Both the position numbers and the translations under genes were made by a program. This document shows positions 42,589 through 51,909 of a stretch of 64,000 bases of DNA, one piece after another. A model generated the notes under the pieces. That model searched no databases, was not told the DNA's origin, and was given only the letters and a program-made list of their open reading frames with translations. Each line of letters starts with the position of its first letter. Within the stretch, counting starts at the first letter, position 1. Origin of the DNA: Pseudonocardia hierapolitana. GTDB taxonomy: Bacteria; Actinomycetota; Actinomycetes; Mycobacteriales; Pseudonocardiaceae. Location: positions 8,556,001 to 8,620,000 of the forward strand of contig NZ_VIWU01000001.1 in the NCBI RefSeq assembly GCF_007994075.1, read 5' to 3'.

Positions 42589-44061
42589 ATGTCGGGCGAC
42601 GACCTGGAACTGCACTGGCTGCGACTCGCCGATCTCGCGAACCTGTGGGCGGAGAGCAGCGACGCGCCGTCCCATATCGCGCTGCTCGGCGAGTTCGATG
42701 CGGCGCCGCTGCGCGGCGTGGCCTGCCGCCTCGACGTCGAGCGGGTGCGTGCGGACTTGGCCCGCCGGGTGCGGCGCGCGCCGGAGCTGGGCCGGCGCAT
42801 CCACTGGACCCGCTCCGGCGAGGGCCGGCCGGTCTGGGTGTCCGACCCGGCGTTCGACCCCCTCGACCACATCGGGGCCACGACTCTGCCCACGGGCGCT
42901 GACTCCGCGGCCTGGAGCGCCGACCGGATCGTGCGGCGGCTGGACCCGGCTCGGCCACTCTGGCGCATCGAGATCGTCGACGCTCTTCCCGACGGGCGCT
43001 TCGGCCTGCTGATCGTGCTCCACCACGTGGTCGCCGACGGGCTCACCGGTGTAGCGATCGTCGGCCGCCTGCTCGACGCCTTCCCGGACGCGACGGTCGA
43101 CGCTACGCCCGCGCCCTCGGCAGGCCCGGCCCTCACACACCGGGCGCTCGTGACGGACGCCCGCCGAACTCGGCGCCGAGCCGTCGCCGCGGCGCTGCGA
43201 GGCGTCCCCCGGCTCCCCGCGGCACTGCGTCGGACCGCGCGGCAGGTCCGCGATGCGGCGGGCGACATCCGCGAGACCGCACCGGCCACCTCGCTCCCGC
43301 GGCGCGTCGGCACCGGCCGGCGCTTGGCCGTCGCCCGGTTCCCCCTCGCCGAGCTACGCGCGGGCGGGCGCGCGGTCGGCGCCACCGTGAACGACGTGCT
43401 GCTGAGCGCCGTCAGCACTGGGTTGCGCGAGCTACTCCTCGCCCGCGGCAAGAGCGTCGACGGGCTCACACTGCGCGCCTCCATGCCCGTCGGCGCCACG
43501 GGCGCCGGGCAGACCGCCGCGATGCTGCTCCTCGGCCTGCCCGTCGGTGACCCCGACCCGCGCCAGCGCCTGGTGACGATCACGGCGACAACGACCAGGC
43601 TGAAGGCCCGGCAGCGCGCCGGCGGCGGCGACGTGTTCGACGTCCTGCACCTCCCGGAACCCCTGGCGCGCGCCGCGGTGCGCTGGATGCGTCGCCACGC
43701 CGCCCGGCACATCAACCTCTTCGTGACGAACGTGCCCGGGCCGCCGCAGCCGCTATGGCTCGCCGGCGCCCGGTTGCTGGAGGCGCTGCCGGTCGCACCG
43801 CTGGCCGCGGACATTCCGGTCGCGATCGCCGCGCTGTCCTACGCCGGCACGCTCACGGTCGCCGTCAACGCCAACGCCGGGGTCTCCGACATCGATGTGC
43901 TGGCCGAGGGGATCGAGTGTGCACTCGCCTGGAGCGCCGAGGTCACCGGACACCCGGAATTGACCAGCCCGTCCCGCCCGGCGAGGACCTTCGACCCTTT
44001 CCGCTCCCCGCGGCAGGGGGGATCATCGAGAGTCGGATGGACAGAACGGGGCCAGCAGTGA
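42589..44061 (+). CDS. Wax ester synthase/diacylglycerol acyltransferase (490 aa)
   Basis: WS/DGAT family enzyme, making triacylglycerol or wax ester from acyl-CoA at the membrane. The catalytic HHxxxDG motif reads LHHVVADGLTG at about 145-155; later blocks include NDVLLSAVSTGLRELL, RASMPVGA and NLFVTNVPGPPQPLWLAGA. GGGAGGAGG lies five bases before the ATG at 42589, so a GTG at 42586 is less likely. Such enzymes belong to the hypoxia/dormancy programme in mycobacteria; the neighbouring USP and PPOX-like genes fit, though no DosR box was seen. Confidence 0.9.
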   Translation: MSGDDLELHWLRLADLANLWAESSDAPSHIALLGEFDAAPLRGVACRLDVERVRADLARRVRRAPELGRRIHWTRSGEGRPVWVSDPAFDPLDHIGATTLPTGADSAAWSADRIVRRLDPARPLWRIEIVDALPDGRFGLLIVLHHVVADGLTGVAIVGRLLDAFPDATVDATPAPSAGPALTHRALVTDARRTRRRAVAAALRGVPRLPAALRRTARQVRDAAGDIRETAPATSLPRRVGTGRRLAVARFPLAELRAGGRAVGATVNDVLLSAVSTGLRELLLARGKSVDGLTLRASMPVGATGAGQTAAMLLLGLPVGDPDPRQRLVTITATTTRLKARQRAGGGDVFDVLHLPEPLARAAVRWMRRHAARHINLFVTNVPGPPQPLWLAGARLLEALPVAPLAADIPVAIAALSYAGTLTVAVNANAGVSDIDVLAEGIECALAWSAEVTGHPELTSPSRPARTFDPFRSPRQGGSSRVGWTERGQQ

Positions 44062-44405
44062 AAGTCGCAGATCGAGCAGCGATCGTCGACCTGGTGGAGC
44101 TCGACGAGGCCGAGTGCCTCCGCCTGCTCGCCACTGGGATGATCGGCCGTGTCGTCTTCACCGACTCCGCCCTCCCGGCGGCCCAGCCGGTGACCTACCT
44201 CCTCGACGGCGAGGAGGTCCTCTTCCGCACCGGAGGCGGGGGCAAGCTGGCCGCGGCCACTCGGGGCGCCGTCGTGGCCTTCCAGGTCGACGAGATCGAC
44301 CCCAGCACGCGCACGGGGTGGACGGTGCTCGGCATCGGCGAGGCCTACGAGGTACTCGTTCCCCACCGCCTGGCCGAGCTGGCATCGCGGGGATCTTCGG
44401 GGTGA
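44037..44405 (+). pseudogene. Pyridoxamine 5'-phosphate oxidase-like protein, C-terminally truncated (122 aa)
   Basis: A flavin/F420-binding split-barrel protein: [60 protein letters not shown] then [10 protein letters not shown]. The family usually continues for 20-30 residues with a Trp-rich tail. Here the sequence meets a truncated TauE-type gene near 44385 and stops after three foreign codons. The start overlaps the WS/DGAT gene. It may still fold. Confidence 0.65.
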
Positions 44406-44950
44406 CCGGGGCGGGTGCGGCGTTCGCCGGGGCGGCGGTCAACCGCCTGCTCGACCCCCGGTTGGTCCTCGCCGGATTCGCCCTGCTGATGATCGCCGCC
44501 GGTACCCGCATGCTCGCCGGGGGCGACTGGGTCGGCGGGGGCTGCGCCCTGCCCGAGGGCGGGGTGAACTGGCGCGGCTGCCTGCCCAAGTCCATCGCAG
44601 GCGGGCTCGCCGTCGGGTTCCTCACCGGCCTGTTCGGCGTCGGCGGCGGCTTTCTGATCATCCCGGCGTTCGTGCTGCTCCTCGGCCTCCCGATGGGCTC
44701 AGCGGTCGCCACCTCACTCGCGGTCATCGTGGTCAACTCCGCTGCCGGGTTCGCCGCCCACCTCGGCGAGGTCCACCTCGATCCCGCCGTCACCCTCGCC
44801 TTCGCCAGCACCGCCGTCGTCGGCTCCGTGCTCGCCGGGCGCCTCGCCCACCGGGTTCCGACCGTGCGGCTGCAGCGCTGGTTCGCGTACCTGATCTTCG
44901 CCGTCGCCCCGTTCGTCCTCGTCCAGGTCGCCGCCTCAGGACCCGGCTGA
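44387..44950 (+). pseudogene. TauE/SafE-family permease, N-terminally truncated
   Basis: The second half of a sulfite-exporter TauE/SafE (TSUP) permease: [20 protein letters not shown], then [20 protein letters not shown] and [20 protein letters not shown], the repeated family motif G(L)[11 protein letters not shown]. The first repeat with its own FGVGGG motif is missing. The frame begins at the junction with the PPOX-like gene, without its own start. Confidence 0.65.
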
Positions 44951-45048
44951 CCACGCAGCGATCGTCGGCAGAAGCAGGGCCTTCGGGCCCTCCTCGCCCC
45001 CGGACCTCGGCCGACAAGCAGCGCAAGGACCGTCAGGGTGGAGGAACG

Positions 45049-45216
45049 TTGAACCGGGCAATCGACCACGACAACGCCGCCACCCTGTTCCCGCGCCTCG
45101 CCGAGGAAGCGGCTACCACCACCGTCAGCCGGAACCCGGTGACCGCCGCCCGCACTGCGGTCAAGGACCGTGCAGCCCGCGCCCTGTTCAAACTCGTCGG
45201 TCCCGCCCGACGCTGA
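45049..45216 (+). CDS. Possible small protein (55 aa)
   Basis: A short frame with a TTG start at 45049, preceded by GTGGAGGAAC, encodes [20 protein letters not shown], then a Thr/Val-rich part and [17 protein letters not shown]. The composition is plausible for a basic helical peptide, but I recognise nothing and the start is weak. It could be the remains of a longer gene. Confidence 0.3.
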   Translation: MNRAIDHDNAATLFPRLAEEAATTTVSRNPVTAARTAVKDRAARALFKLVGPARR

Positions 45217-45706
45217 GGACGCGGACGGCAGCAGGCGCCTGCCCGCCACCTCTCGCCAAGAGTGTGGCCGACGGTGGCGGAGCCCAACGCCCGTCGCACG
45301 GCCAACCTCTTGCGCTCACGACCATGATCGCCAACGGCTCCTCGGCCGCGACGGACGTCCGGCCCCGTGTCCATCTCGACCGACGCCTCGAACGCGTTGG
45401 CGATCGCAGAAGAGAACGCACGATGGGTCGCGGATCGGCCCTTGCGTTGGGTCCCCGACGTGGACGGTCGGACACCAGGTCGAGGCGGCGCAGAACTGAT
45501 TCGATCACACCCCCGCAGTTCGTCGCGCGATGCGCGAGTTCGCTGAGCCGTACGCGGCCGCCGACGGTGGTGACGCCCGCCGAGCCAGGATGTAGTGACG
45601 GGGCCGGGGCACCAAGTGCTGATGGAGTCGCTGTGTGTCCTCATCCAGACCTCAGACGCCAGCTCGGCGACTGGTGTTTGTACGCCGCGAGGTGGTGGCA
45701 GCCTTC
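45217..45706. other. No supported gene
   Basis: Nearly 500 bases with open frames but no recognisable domain on either strand. It lies between a doubtful small ORF and a frameshifted GntR pseudogene. Confidence 0.4.
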
Positions 45707-46375
45707 TCAGCGCGAGGAGTGGGACGACGTCGTGGTCGCCTCCTTGAGCCGCCCATCCTCCAGCAGGATCTCCACCGTTCGCTCGTAGTGCGCCCGCAGG
45801 CGCTCGGTCGCCGTGCGCGTGTCGCGTGCCAGCGTGGCTTCGAGGAGCCCGGCGTGCTCGGCCTCCACGTCACGGGCGGACTCGCCGCCCCCGGGGCGCG
45901 GACCAACGACGGTAGAGCTCAGTGGCGTCGACCAGAGCGCTGCACATGTCCAGCATGACCGGCACCCCGCACGCCTCGATCAGCTTGCCGTGGAACCCGC
46001 CGTGCGCCGCCGCCCACTCCTCACTGGTCTCCTCAGGTGCGTCGGGGAGACGACGCGCGGTTCTCGACAGCCGGTCGTGGCAGGGCGATCAGTTCGGACT
46101 CCCAGGTCACGTCGCCCCGTTCGATCGACATCTTGAGCGCGAGCGACTCGAGGTGACAGCGCATCAGGGTGATGTCCCGCAGGTCGTTCGCGCACAGGCG
46201 GGGGACGAAGAACCCGTGGTTCGGCGCGAGAGTGACGAACTTCTGCCCGACCAGCCGGGTGAGCGCTTCCCGCACGACGGTCGTGCTCGCTCCGTACTCG
46301 GCGGCCAGCACGGCCGGCTGCAGACGGTCCCCGGGCGCCCACCGCCCGCGCAGGATGTCGGATCGCGCGCGCTCC
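45707..46375 (-). pseudogene. GntR/FadR-type regulator with N-terminal loss and two frameshifts
   Basis: In order on the minus strand: RARSDILRGRWAPGDRLQPA and EYGASTTVVREALTRLVGQK (winged helix), then DLRDITLMRCHLESLALKMS (start of the FCD effector domain), then after a shift near 46030 EEWAAAHGGFHGKLIEACGV, and after a second near 45905 ARDVEAEHAGLLEATLARDT with a final RLRAHYERTVEILL. Together they make a nearly complete FCD-domain GntR protein, but the first residues are cut at the junction with the cupin remnant. Confidence 0.65.
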
Positions 46376-46960
46376 TACACATGGGCGCCCATCTTCGACG
46401 GCCGGGGGACGTGTATCAGGTCGAGGCCGGCAGCCTGGTCTTCATTCCCGCCGGGCTGGCGCGCTGCAACTGGAACGAGGGACCCGGCGCCGAGACCCAT
46501 TTCGAGATGATCATTCCGCGCCGTCGCCCCTGCGCAGATCGCGATCATGGTCGACTCGCCCGCCGATATGCCGGTTGAGGACCGGACCGACCGCCGGGGT
46601 TCCGTGCGCCGGGTCGATCGGGCCGCCCTGGCCGAGCCGCTGCCCGGTCTGTGGATGCAGCCGCTCGCCGACCCCGAGTCCGGCTCGGACCGCACGGTCG
46701 TCAACTACATGGAAGTCGGGCCTGGTAGCGCCCGCCCTGGCATCCACACCCACGAGTTCGACCAGTACTACCTCGTCCTCGAAGGCGAGCTCACCGTCGA
46801 GGTCGCGCTCGAGAAGCACGTCGTCGGGACTCGTGTTGCCCGCCGACGTGCCGCACCGGCAGTACAACGACGGGGACGTGACCGAGAAGCACATCGCCGT
46901 GCTGGCACCCGCCCCGGAACCGGGCAAGCGGTTCGCATGCTGGGCGGCGGCGCCTGAACA
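46376..46960 (+). pseudogene. Bicupin remnant with two frameshifts
   Basis: A cupin piece (GDVYQVEAGSLVFIPAGLAR, CNWNEGPGAETHFEMIIP) is followed, after a shift near 46517, by VEDRTDRRGSVRRVDRAALA, NYMEVGPGSARPGIHTHEFD and QYYLVLEGELTVEVALEKHV. After another shift near 46828 come LPADVPHRQYNDGDVTEKHI and APAPEPGKRF. The His-rich HTHEFDQ motif marks a metal-binding cupin. The N-terminus was cut where it meets the GntR pseudogene. Confidence 0.6.
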
Positions 46961-46973
46961 CCCCGCATCGGGC

Positions 46974-47684
46974 CTACCCTTCGCTCGTCGCGAGGGTGGC
47001 GAGCACCATCTGGCGCTTCTCCCGAAGCAAACCGATGCCTTCTCGGGCCGCTGCGCGGATGTCGGCCGGATCAGCGTGTTCGGGGCCGAGAAGCGCGGTC
47101 ACCGCGGCGGCCATGACTTTGTCGGACGCGTCGACGGTGACGCCCCGCAGCACGGCTGCGCGGGTCGCGGTTTCAAGGAAGCCGGCCATGAGGGATTGGA
47201 GCGCGTAGGCCTGTTCCTCCAGGGCCCAGTCGGTCCGGGCGAGCCGGTGCTGCCGCCAGACCGGCAGCACCGTGTACACCAGCCCGACCGGCCCGAGCTG
47301 GTCCAGCAGTTCGCCGGCACGCGAGTGCCGAGCGAGGGCGCCGAGCAGGTCGGCGTCGCCGGCTTGCAGCGCGCGCACGAACGGGCGCTCGAGGGCGACC
47401 CGCGCCATCCGCGGGAACAGCCGGCGCGGTCGGGCCGCCTCTGGATCCGCAATCAACGTCTTGATCTCGTCGTCCACGACGGCCAGGAAGTCCCGGGCGA
47501 ACAGCCCGAGCAGCAGGTCGTCCTTGGTCTTCCAGTACAGGTACGCGGTGCCCTTGCCGACGTGCGCCTTCTCGGCGATCTCGGCGATGGTCAGCCCCTT
47601 GACCCCGCGTTTGAGCACCAGCTCGCGGGCGGCGGCGAGGATCCGGGCGGCGGTGCCGGAGTCGTGTTCAGCTAGTTCAGCCAT
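46974..47684 (-). CDS. TetR-family regulator (236 aa)
   Basis: N-terminal TetR helix-turn-helix: AARILAAARELVLKRGVKGL, TIAEIAEKAHVGKGTAYLYW, KTKDDLLLGLFARDF. The C-terminal ligand domain is helical and complete. It diverges from the flavin monooxygenase gene (178 bases apart), which it likely represses. A closely related but frameshifted copy lies on the other side of the monooxygenase gene in opposite orientation. The ATG at 47684 follows GGAAAGGAGG by a few bases. Confidence 0.88.
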   Translation of the reverse strand: MAELAEHDSGTAARILAAARELVLKRGVKGLTIAEIAEKAHVGKGTAYLYWKTKDDLLLGLFARDFLAVVDDEIKTLIADPEAARPRRLFPRMARVALERPFVRALQAGDADLLGALARHSRAGELLDQLGPVGLVYTVLPVWRQHRLARTDWALEEQAYALQSLMAGFLETATRAAVLRGVTVDASDKVMAAAVTALLGPEHADPADIRAAAREGIGLLREKRQMVLATLATSEG

Positions 47685-47861
47685 GGTCGCCTCCTTTCCG
47701 GTGCCGAGTACGGGCCCGCTGATGCGGATCTCGTCATCATGCTCGCGCGATGTCCGCTTCCTCCGGGCGACTCGGAGAGCCGGTCGGGCACCGCAACGAG
47801 TGTGTGCGAGGTCACCGAATGACCAGATGAGCAAACTGGTCAGTCTCACTAGCGTGGGGGC

Positions 47862-49091
47862 ATGGACACGAACACGACATCGCGACAGCGGGCCCTGGTC
47901 GTCGGGCTCGGAATCAGTGGGACCGCCTCCGCGCTGCGACTGCACCGCGCGGGCTGGGACGTGGTCGTCCTGGAGAAGGCCCCCGAACGCCGCCGCGGCG
48001 GATACTTCATCGCCCTGTTCGGGACCGGGATCGCCGCCGCCGAACGCCTCGGCATCGCGGGTGCGGTGCCGGACCGCGCCGACCCGAGCGGAGCCTCCTA
48101 CGACATCGACCGCACCGGGCGGCGCCGTCGCGGCCTGGGCTACGCGAACCTGCCCGGCAAGAATCGCCTGGTGGTGCGCGGCGACATCGAGGACGCCGCC
48201 TTCTCCGCCCTGCCCGACGAGGCCGAGATCCGGTACGCGACCGTGCCGACCGCGCTGGCCCAGGACTTCGACGGAGTGGACGTCGAGATCCGCGACCTGA
48301 ACACGGAGACCACGACCATCGAGCGGTTCGACCTGGTGGTCGGGGCCGACGGCCTGCGCTCGACCGTGCGCAGGCTCGCCTTCGAACCCGAGCAGAACCG
48401 GACCCACCGACTCGGCTACATGATCGCGGCATTCAGCTTGCCCGAACCGGTACCCGGCTACCGCAAGCAGGACGGCCTCATCCTGGCCGAACCCGGCCGC
48501 TCGGTGTGGGTCTTCTCCTTCAGCGACCGGCCACCGACCGTGCTGTTCTCCTACCGCACCGACGACGTCGACGCGGAGTTCACCCGTCCCGCCATCGACT
48601 CGCTGCGCGCCGCCTACGGCCCCGAGCCCACCGGCTCGACCCTCGGCTGGCTGCTCGACCAGTTCGAAAAGGCCCCGGACCACCTGTTCGACTCAGCCGA
48701 GCAGGTGCACCTCGAACACTGGCACCGCGGCCGGGTCGTGCTCGTCGGCGACGCCGCGTGGTGCTTGACGCTGTACTCCGGGATGGGCGCATCCACCGGG
48801 CTGGCCGGGGCCGACCTGCTGGGCACCATGCTGGAACGCCACCCGGACGACGTGCCGGCGGCGCTGCGGGACTGGGAGGAACACCTGCGCCCGTTCATCG
48901 ATTACCACCTGCGCAGCGGGGTGAGCATGCGTTCCTTCTTCACCCCGGCCAACCAAAAGGAACTGCTGCTCCGATCCGTGGTGAACCACCTGTCCCGGCT
49001 ACCGATCGCCCAGAAGCTGCTCGCCAAGACGAAGACCGACAGCGCCGACGCGCGAATGAAGTCGCTGGACATCGCCGCAGCAGCAGCGTGA
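47862..49091 (+). CDS. FAD-dependent monooxygenase (409 aa)
   Basis: A class A flavin monooxygenase of the PHBH fold. The FAD-binding motif is VVGLGISGTASALRLHRAGW near the start, the DG motif is VVGADGLRSTVRRL at about 155, and the GD motif is VVLVGDAAWCLTLYSGMGAS near 295. Such enzymes hydroxylate aromatic or polyketide-like substrates with NAD(P)H and O2. Neighbouring TetR regulators, a SnoaL-like protein and a NIPSNAP protein suggest a small detoxification or tailoring cluster. The substrate is not evident. Confidence 0.88.
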   Translation: MDTNTTSRQRALVVGLGISGTASALRLHRAGWDVVVLEKAPERRRGGYFIALFGTGIAAAERLGIAGAVPDRADPSGASYDIDRTGRRRRGLGYANLPGKNRLVVRGDIEDAAFSALPDEAEIRYATVPTALAQDFDGVDVEIRDLNTETTTIERFDLVVGADGLRSTVRRLAFEPEQNRTHRLGYMIAAFSLPEPVPGYRKQDGLILAEPGRSVWVFSFSDRPPTVLFSYRTDDVDAEFTRPAIDSLRAAYGPEPTGSTLGWLLDQFEKAPDHLFDSAEQVHLEHWHRGRVVLVGDAAWCLTLYSGMGASTGLAGADLLGTMLERHPDDVPAALRDWEEHLRPFIDYHLRSGVSMRSFFTPANQKELLLRSVVNHLSRLPIAQKLLAKTKTDSADARMKSLDIAAAAA

Positions 49092-49110
49092 GTGCCACCG
49101 CGAAGCGACC

Positions 49111-49840
49111 ATGACAGCGCTGGCCGAACACGACTCCCGCACGGCCGCCCGGATTCTCACCGCCGCCCGGGAACTCGTGCTCAAACGCGGGGTCAAGGGA
49201 CTGACCATCGCCGAGATCACCGAGAAGGCGCACGTCGGCAAGGGCACCACCTACCTGTACTGGAAGACCAAGGAAGACCTGCTGCTCGGGCTGTTCGCGC
49301 GGGACTTCCTGGCCGGCGTGGACGACGAGATCAACGCTCTGACCACCGATCCGGACGCCGCCCGCCCACACCTGCTCTGCGTTGCGGATGGTCCGCAACG
49401 CCCTCGACCGCCCGTTCGCGCGCGCCCTGCTCGCGGGCGACGCCGACCTGCTGGGCGCCCTCGCCGGGCACCCACGCAGCAAGGAACTGCTCGACCGGCT
49501 CGGCCCTGCCGGGCTGATGGACACGGTGCTGCCGATCTGGCGCAAGTACCGGCTTGTTCGTACCGACTGGTCCCTCGACGCTCAGGCATACGCGCTGCAG
49601 GCGCTCATGACCGGGTTCATCCAGACGACCACCAGCATGCCCGTCCTGCGCGGCGTCCCGATCGACACCCCCGACACGGTCATGGCCGCCGCGGTGACCG
49701 CCCTGCTCGGCACCGAGACCGCCAGCCCGACCGATGTCCGCGCAGCCGCACAGCAAGGCGTGCAGCTGCTGCGCGAGCGGCGCGATGCCGTGCTCACCCT
49801 GATCACAACCAACCACGAGACGACGGAGAAAAAGTTATGA
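49111..49840 (+). pseudogene. TetR-family regulator, frameshifted paralogue
   Basis: From the ATG at 49111 the sequence AARILTAARELVLKRGVKGL, TIAEITEKAHVGKGTTYLYW closely follows the intact TetR at 46974-47684. Near 49375 the frame is lost; the rest of the ligand domain continues one frame over (NALDRPFARALLAGDADLLG, ALAGHPRSKELLDRLGPAGL). Removing the T in CTCTGCG would restore a single 240-codon gene. Its end overlaps the next gene as ATGA. Either a sequencing error or a recent mutation. Confidence 0.75.
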
Positions 49841-50223
49841 CCCAGACGACCGAGACCACGATCGACCGCTACATCACGATCTTCGACCGTGCAGCCCGCG
49901 ACCCGGCAGCACTCGAGGAACTTCGGTCGATCTTCGCGCCCGACGCCCCCGTGCAGCTCACCGACGAGCAAGAGCCGGTCACCGGGCTCACCGCGATCAT
50001 GACCCTCTACCGGGGCATCACCGGATACATGGCCGACAGCACGCACTTCTGGACCACCACCGTGCTCGACGACGGCACGCTTGAGTACCACTGGGTCCAA
50101 GCAGCCCGCTCCACCGACGGCCGACTACTGACCAACAGCGGCATCGAGCGCGCGAGCGTCAACGCCGAGGGCCTCATCACCAACCTGCGCAACCAGATGG
50201 TCCCCCCGGACAACCGGCTCTGA
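49837..50223 (+). CDS. SnoaL/NTF2-like protein (128 aa)
   Basis: An NTF2-like fold: DRYITIFDRAARDPAALEEL, RSIFAPDAPVQLTDEQEPVT, GLTAIMTLYRGI, then strands ending HWVQAARSTDGRLLTNSGIE. SnoaL-like proteins cyclise, isomerise or hydrolyse small ring compounds. The ATG overlaps the end of the TetR gene, so it belongs to the monooxygenase cluster. No catalytic residues can be fixed from sequence alone. Confidence 0.78.
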   Translation: MTQTTETTIDRYITIFDRAARDPAALEELRSIFAPDAPVQLTDEQEPVTGLTAIMTLYRGITGYMADSTHFWTTTVLDDGTLEYHWVQAARSTDGRLLTNSGIERASVNAEGLITNLRNQMVPPDNRL

Positions 50224-50322
50224 CCCGAGCGGACCAGGTCCACCCGTCCCGTACGCACAGACCGTGCTCTGTCACTCCGCACCCGGTCCGCTCCGGGACC
50301 GCATCCACTCGAAGGAACCGGC

Positions 50323-50646
50323 ATGGACATCTACGAGTTGCGCACCTACACCATGGCCAGCCGGGAAGACCTGGACTTCTACAAGGACGTCATCTACCCC
50401 CGGCACCTGACCAGCTTCAAGGAGTTCGACATCCACCCGCACGGCTTCTGGACCAGCCCTCAGGACGAGGAGCCGCGGCTGTACGTCCTGGTCTCCGCAC
50501 CGGAGGGCAGCGATCTCGCCGAGCTGGGCGAGCGGTACATGAACAGCCCCGGGTTCCGCAGCGATGTCGAAGGATTCGACGTGTCGAAGATCCGCCGGGT
50601 CGACACGCTGACACTGAACCCGACGGCCAGCTCACCCCTCCAGTAG
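50323..50646 (+). CDS. NIPSNAP-family protein (107 aa)
   Basis: A ferredoxin-like dimeric barrel of the NIPSNAP family: MDIYELRTYTMASREDLDFY, HLTSFKEFDIHPHGFWTSPQ, RLYVLVSAPEGSD, RYMNSPGFRSDVEGFD. Members are often encoded near polyketide and catabolic genes and have no firm biochemical role. AAGGAACC lies just before the ATG. It ends the monooxygenase-TetR-SnoaL-NIPSNAP run. Confidence 0.82.
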   Translation: MDIYELRTYTMASREDLDFYKDVIYPRHLTSFKEFDIHPHGFWTSPQDEEPRLYVLVSAPEGSDLAELGERYMNSPGFRSDVEGFDVSKIRRVDTLTLNPTASSPLQ

Positions 50647-50861
50647 GAACGCCGGACCCGGAAGCCGCCACGGCTCGCCGCGCGTCACACGGTCCTGGTG
50701 CGGTGCCGGCAGGGCGGAGGCGGGACTGTGCAGGCGGCGGTCGGCACGATAGAAGCTGCTGATACTCACGCCGTCCGAGCTTCCGGCGGCGCAACGATGA
50801 AGTAGCCTCCGACCAGCGCCGACGCGCGGCTCCCACCCGGCAGCGAGGCCAGGAGGTTCTG

Positions 50862-51842
50862 ATGACAACGACCCGCCTGTCCACGACCGAGGCGGGGGCC
50901 GGCGCGGAGTTCGACTTCTGGGCGGACGCCATCTCGTCCACGTTCGTGCCGCTCGACTGCGCGCCCGCCGCCGAAGGCGCGTTCCATGCCGAGCTCGTCA
51001 GCACCCGTGCGGCCGACGTCCAGTTCACCCAGGTCACGGCCGCCCCGCATCGGGTCCTGCGAACCCGCCGGATGATCGCACGTGCCGACGTGGGCCACTA
51101 CAAGGTAGGTCTGCAGCCCGCCGGCGTCGGCTGGATCAGCCAGGGCGGGCGCGACGCCGTCCTGCGGCCTGGCGATCTCACCGTCTACGACACGTCACGC
51201 CCCTACACGCTCATGTTCGACCGCGACCCGGCCTTCAAGACCTTCGTGATCATGGCCCCCGAACATCGCCTCGGGCTGCCACGCGCGTCGATGGAGCAGC
51301 TCGTCGCGACCACCATCAGCGGCCGCCACGGCCTGGGTTCCGTGGTGTCGCCCTTCCTCGCCCGGATCGCCGATCTGATGAGCGCCGGAGAACCCGCGCT
51401 CACCGCGCGGCTCGGGGTCAACGTCACGGACCTGCTGAGCACGCTCTTCCGGGAACGTCTCGAGCTGGGCTCGGTGGATCCCGAGACTCTGAGGAGTGCC
51501 CGGCTGCTCGCCGTGCAGGCCTGGATCGGCCGGCACCTCGACCAGCCCGATCTCAGCCCGGAGGCCGTCGCGACCGCCAACCACATCTCGGTGCGCTACC
51601 TCTACCGCCTCTTCGAGGCCGAGGGGACGACGGTCGGACGCTGGAGCAAGGAGCAGCGCCTCGAAGGGTGTCGTCGTGAGCTGGCCGACCCGTCGCTCGG
51701 ACACCTCGGAGTCAGCGCGATCGGCGCCCGGTGGGGGCTCTCCGATCCCGCCTCGTTGAGCCGCGCCTTCCGGGCGATGTACGGGATGTCGCCACGTGAC
51801 TACCGGGCGCAGGCGCTTCGTCCGGGTGTCATTGGACGCTGA
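50862..51842 (+). CDS. AraC-family regulator with AraC-binding-like domain (326 aa)
   Basis: The N-terminal sensor domain (GAEFDFWADAISSTFVPLDC, VGLQPAGVGWISQGGRDAVL, RPGDLTVYDTSRPYTLMFDR) belongs to the AraC-binding-like cupin class. The C-terminal double helix-turn-helix reads WIGRHLDQPDLSPEAVATAN, ISVRYLYRLFEAEGTTVGRW and ARWGLSDPASLSRAFRAMYG. GGAGG precedes the ATG. It is the last complete gene before the integrase remnant and may regulate the cluster upstream. Confidence 0.88.
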   Translation: MTTTRLSTTEAGAGAEFDFWADAISSTFVPLDCAPAAEGAFHAELVSTRAADVQFTQVTAAPHRVLRTRRMIARADVGHYKVGLQPAGVGWISQGGRDAVLRPGDLTVYDTSRPYTLMFDRDPAFKTFVIMAPEHRLGLPRASMEQLVATTISGRHGLGSVVSPFLARIADLMSAGEPALTARLGVNVTDLLSTLFRERLELGSVDPETLRSARLLAVQAWIGRHLDQPDLSPEAVATANHISVRYLYRLFEAEGTTVGRWSKEQRLEGCRRELADPSLGHLGVSAIGARWGLSDPASLSRAFRAMYGMSPRDYRAQALRPGVIGR

Positions 51843-51909
51843 GGTACGCGGCCGTAGTCGAACCATGGTGCTTCGGGGTCGGCCTTGAGACGCTCCCTTG
51901 CCGGGGAAC

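Noticed and set aside
42589..44061. Condensation-domain (NRPS) assignment from the HHxxxDG motif
   Set aside because: The length and the later NVPGPPQPLWLAG block fit WS/DGAT acyltransferases; no NRPS domains are adjacent.
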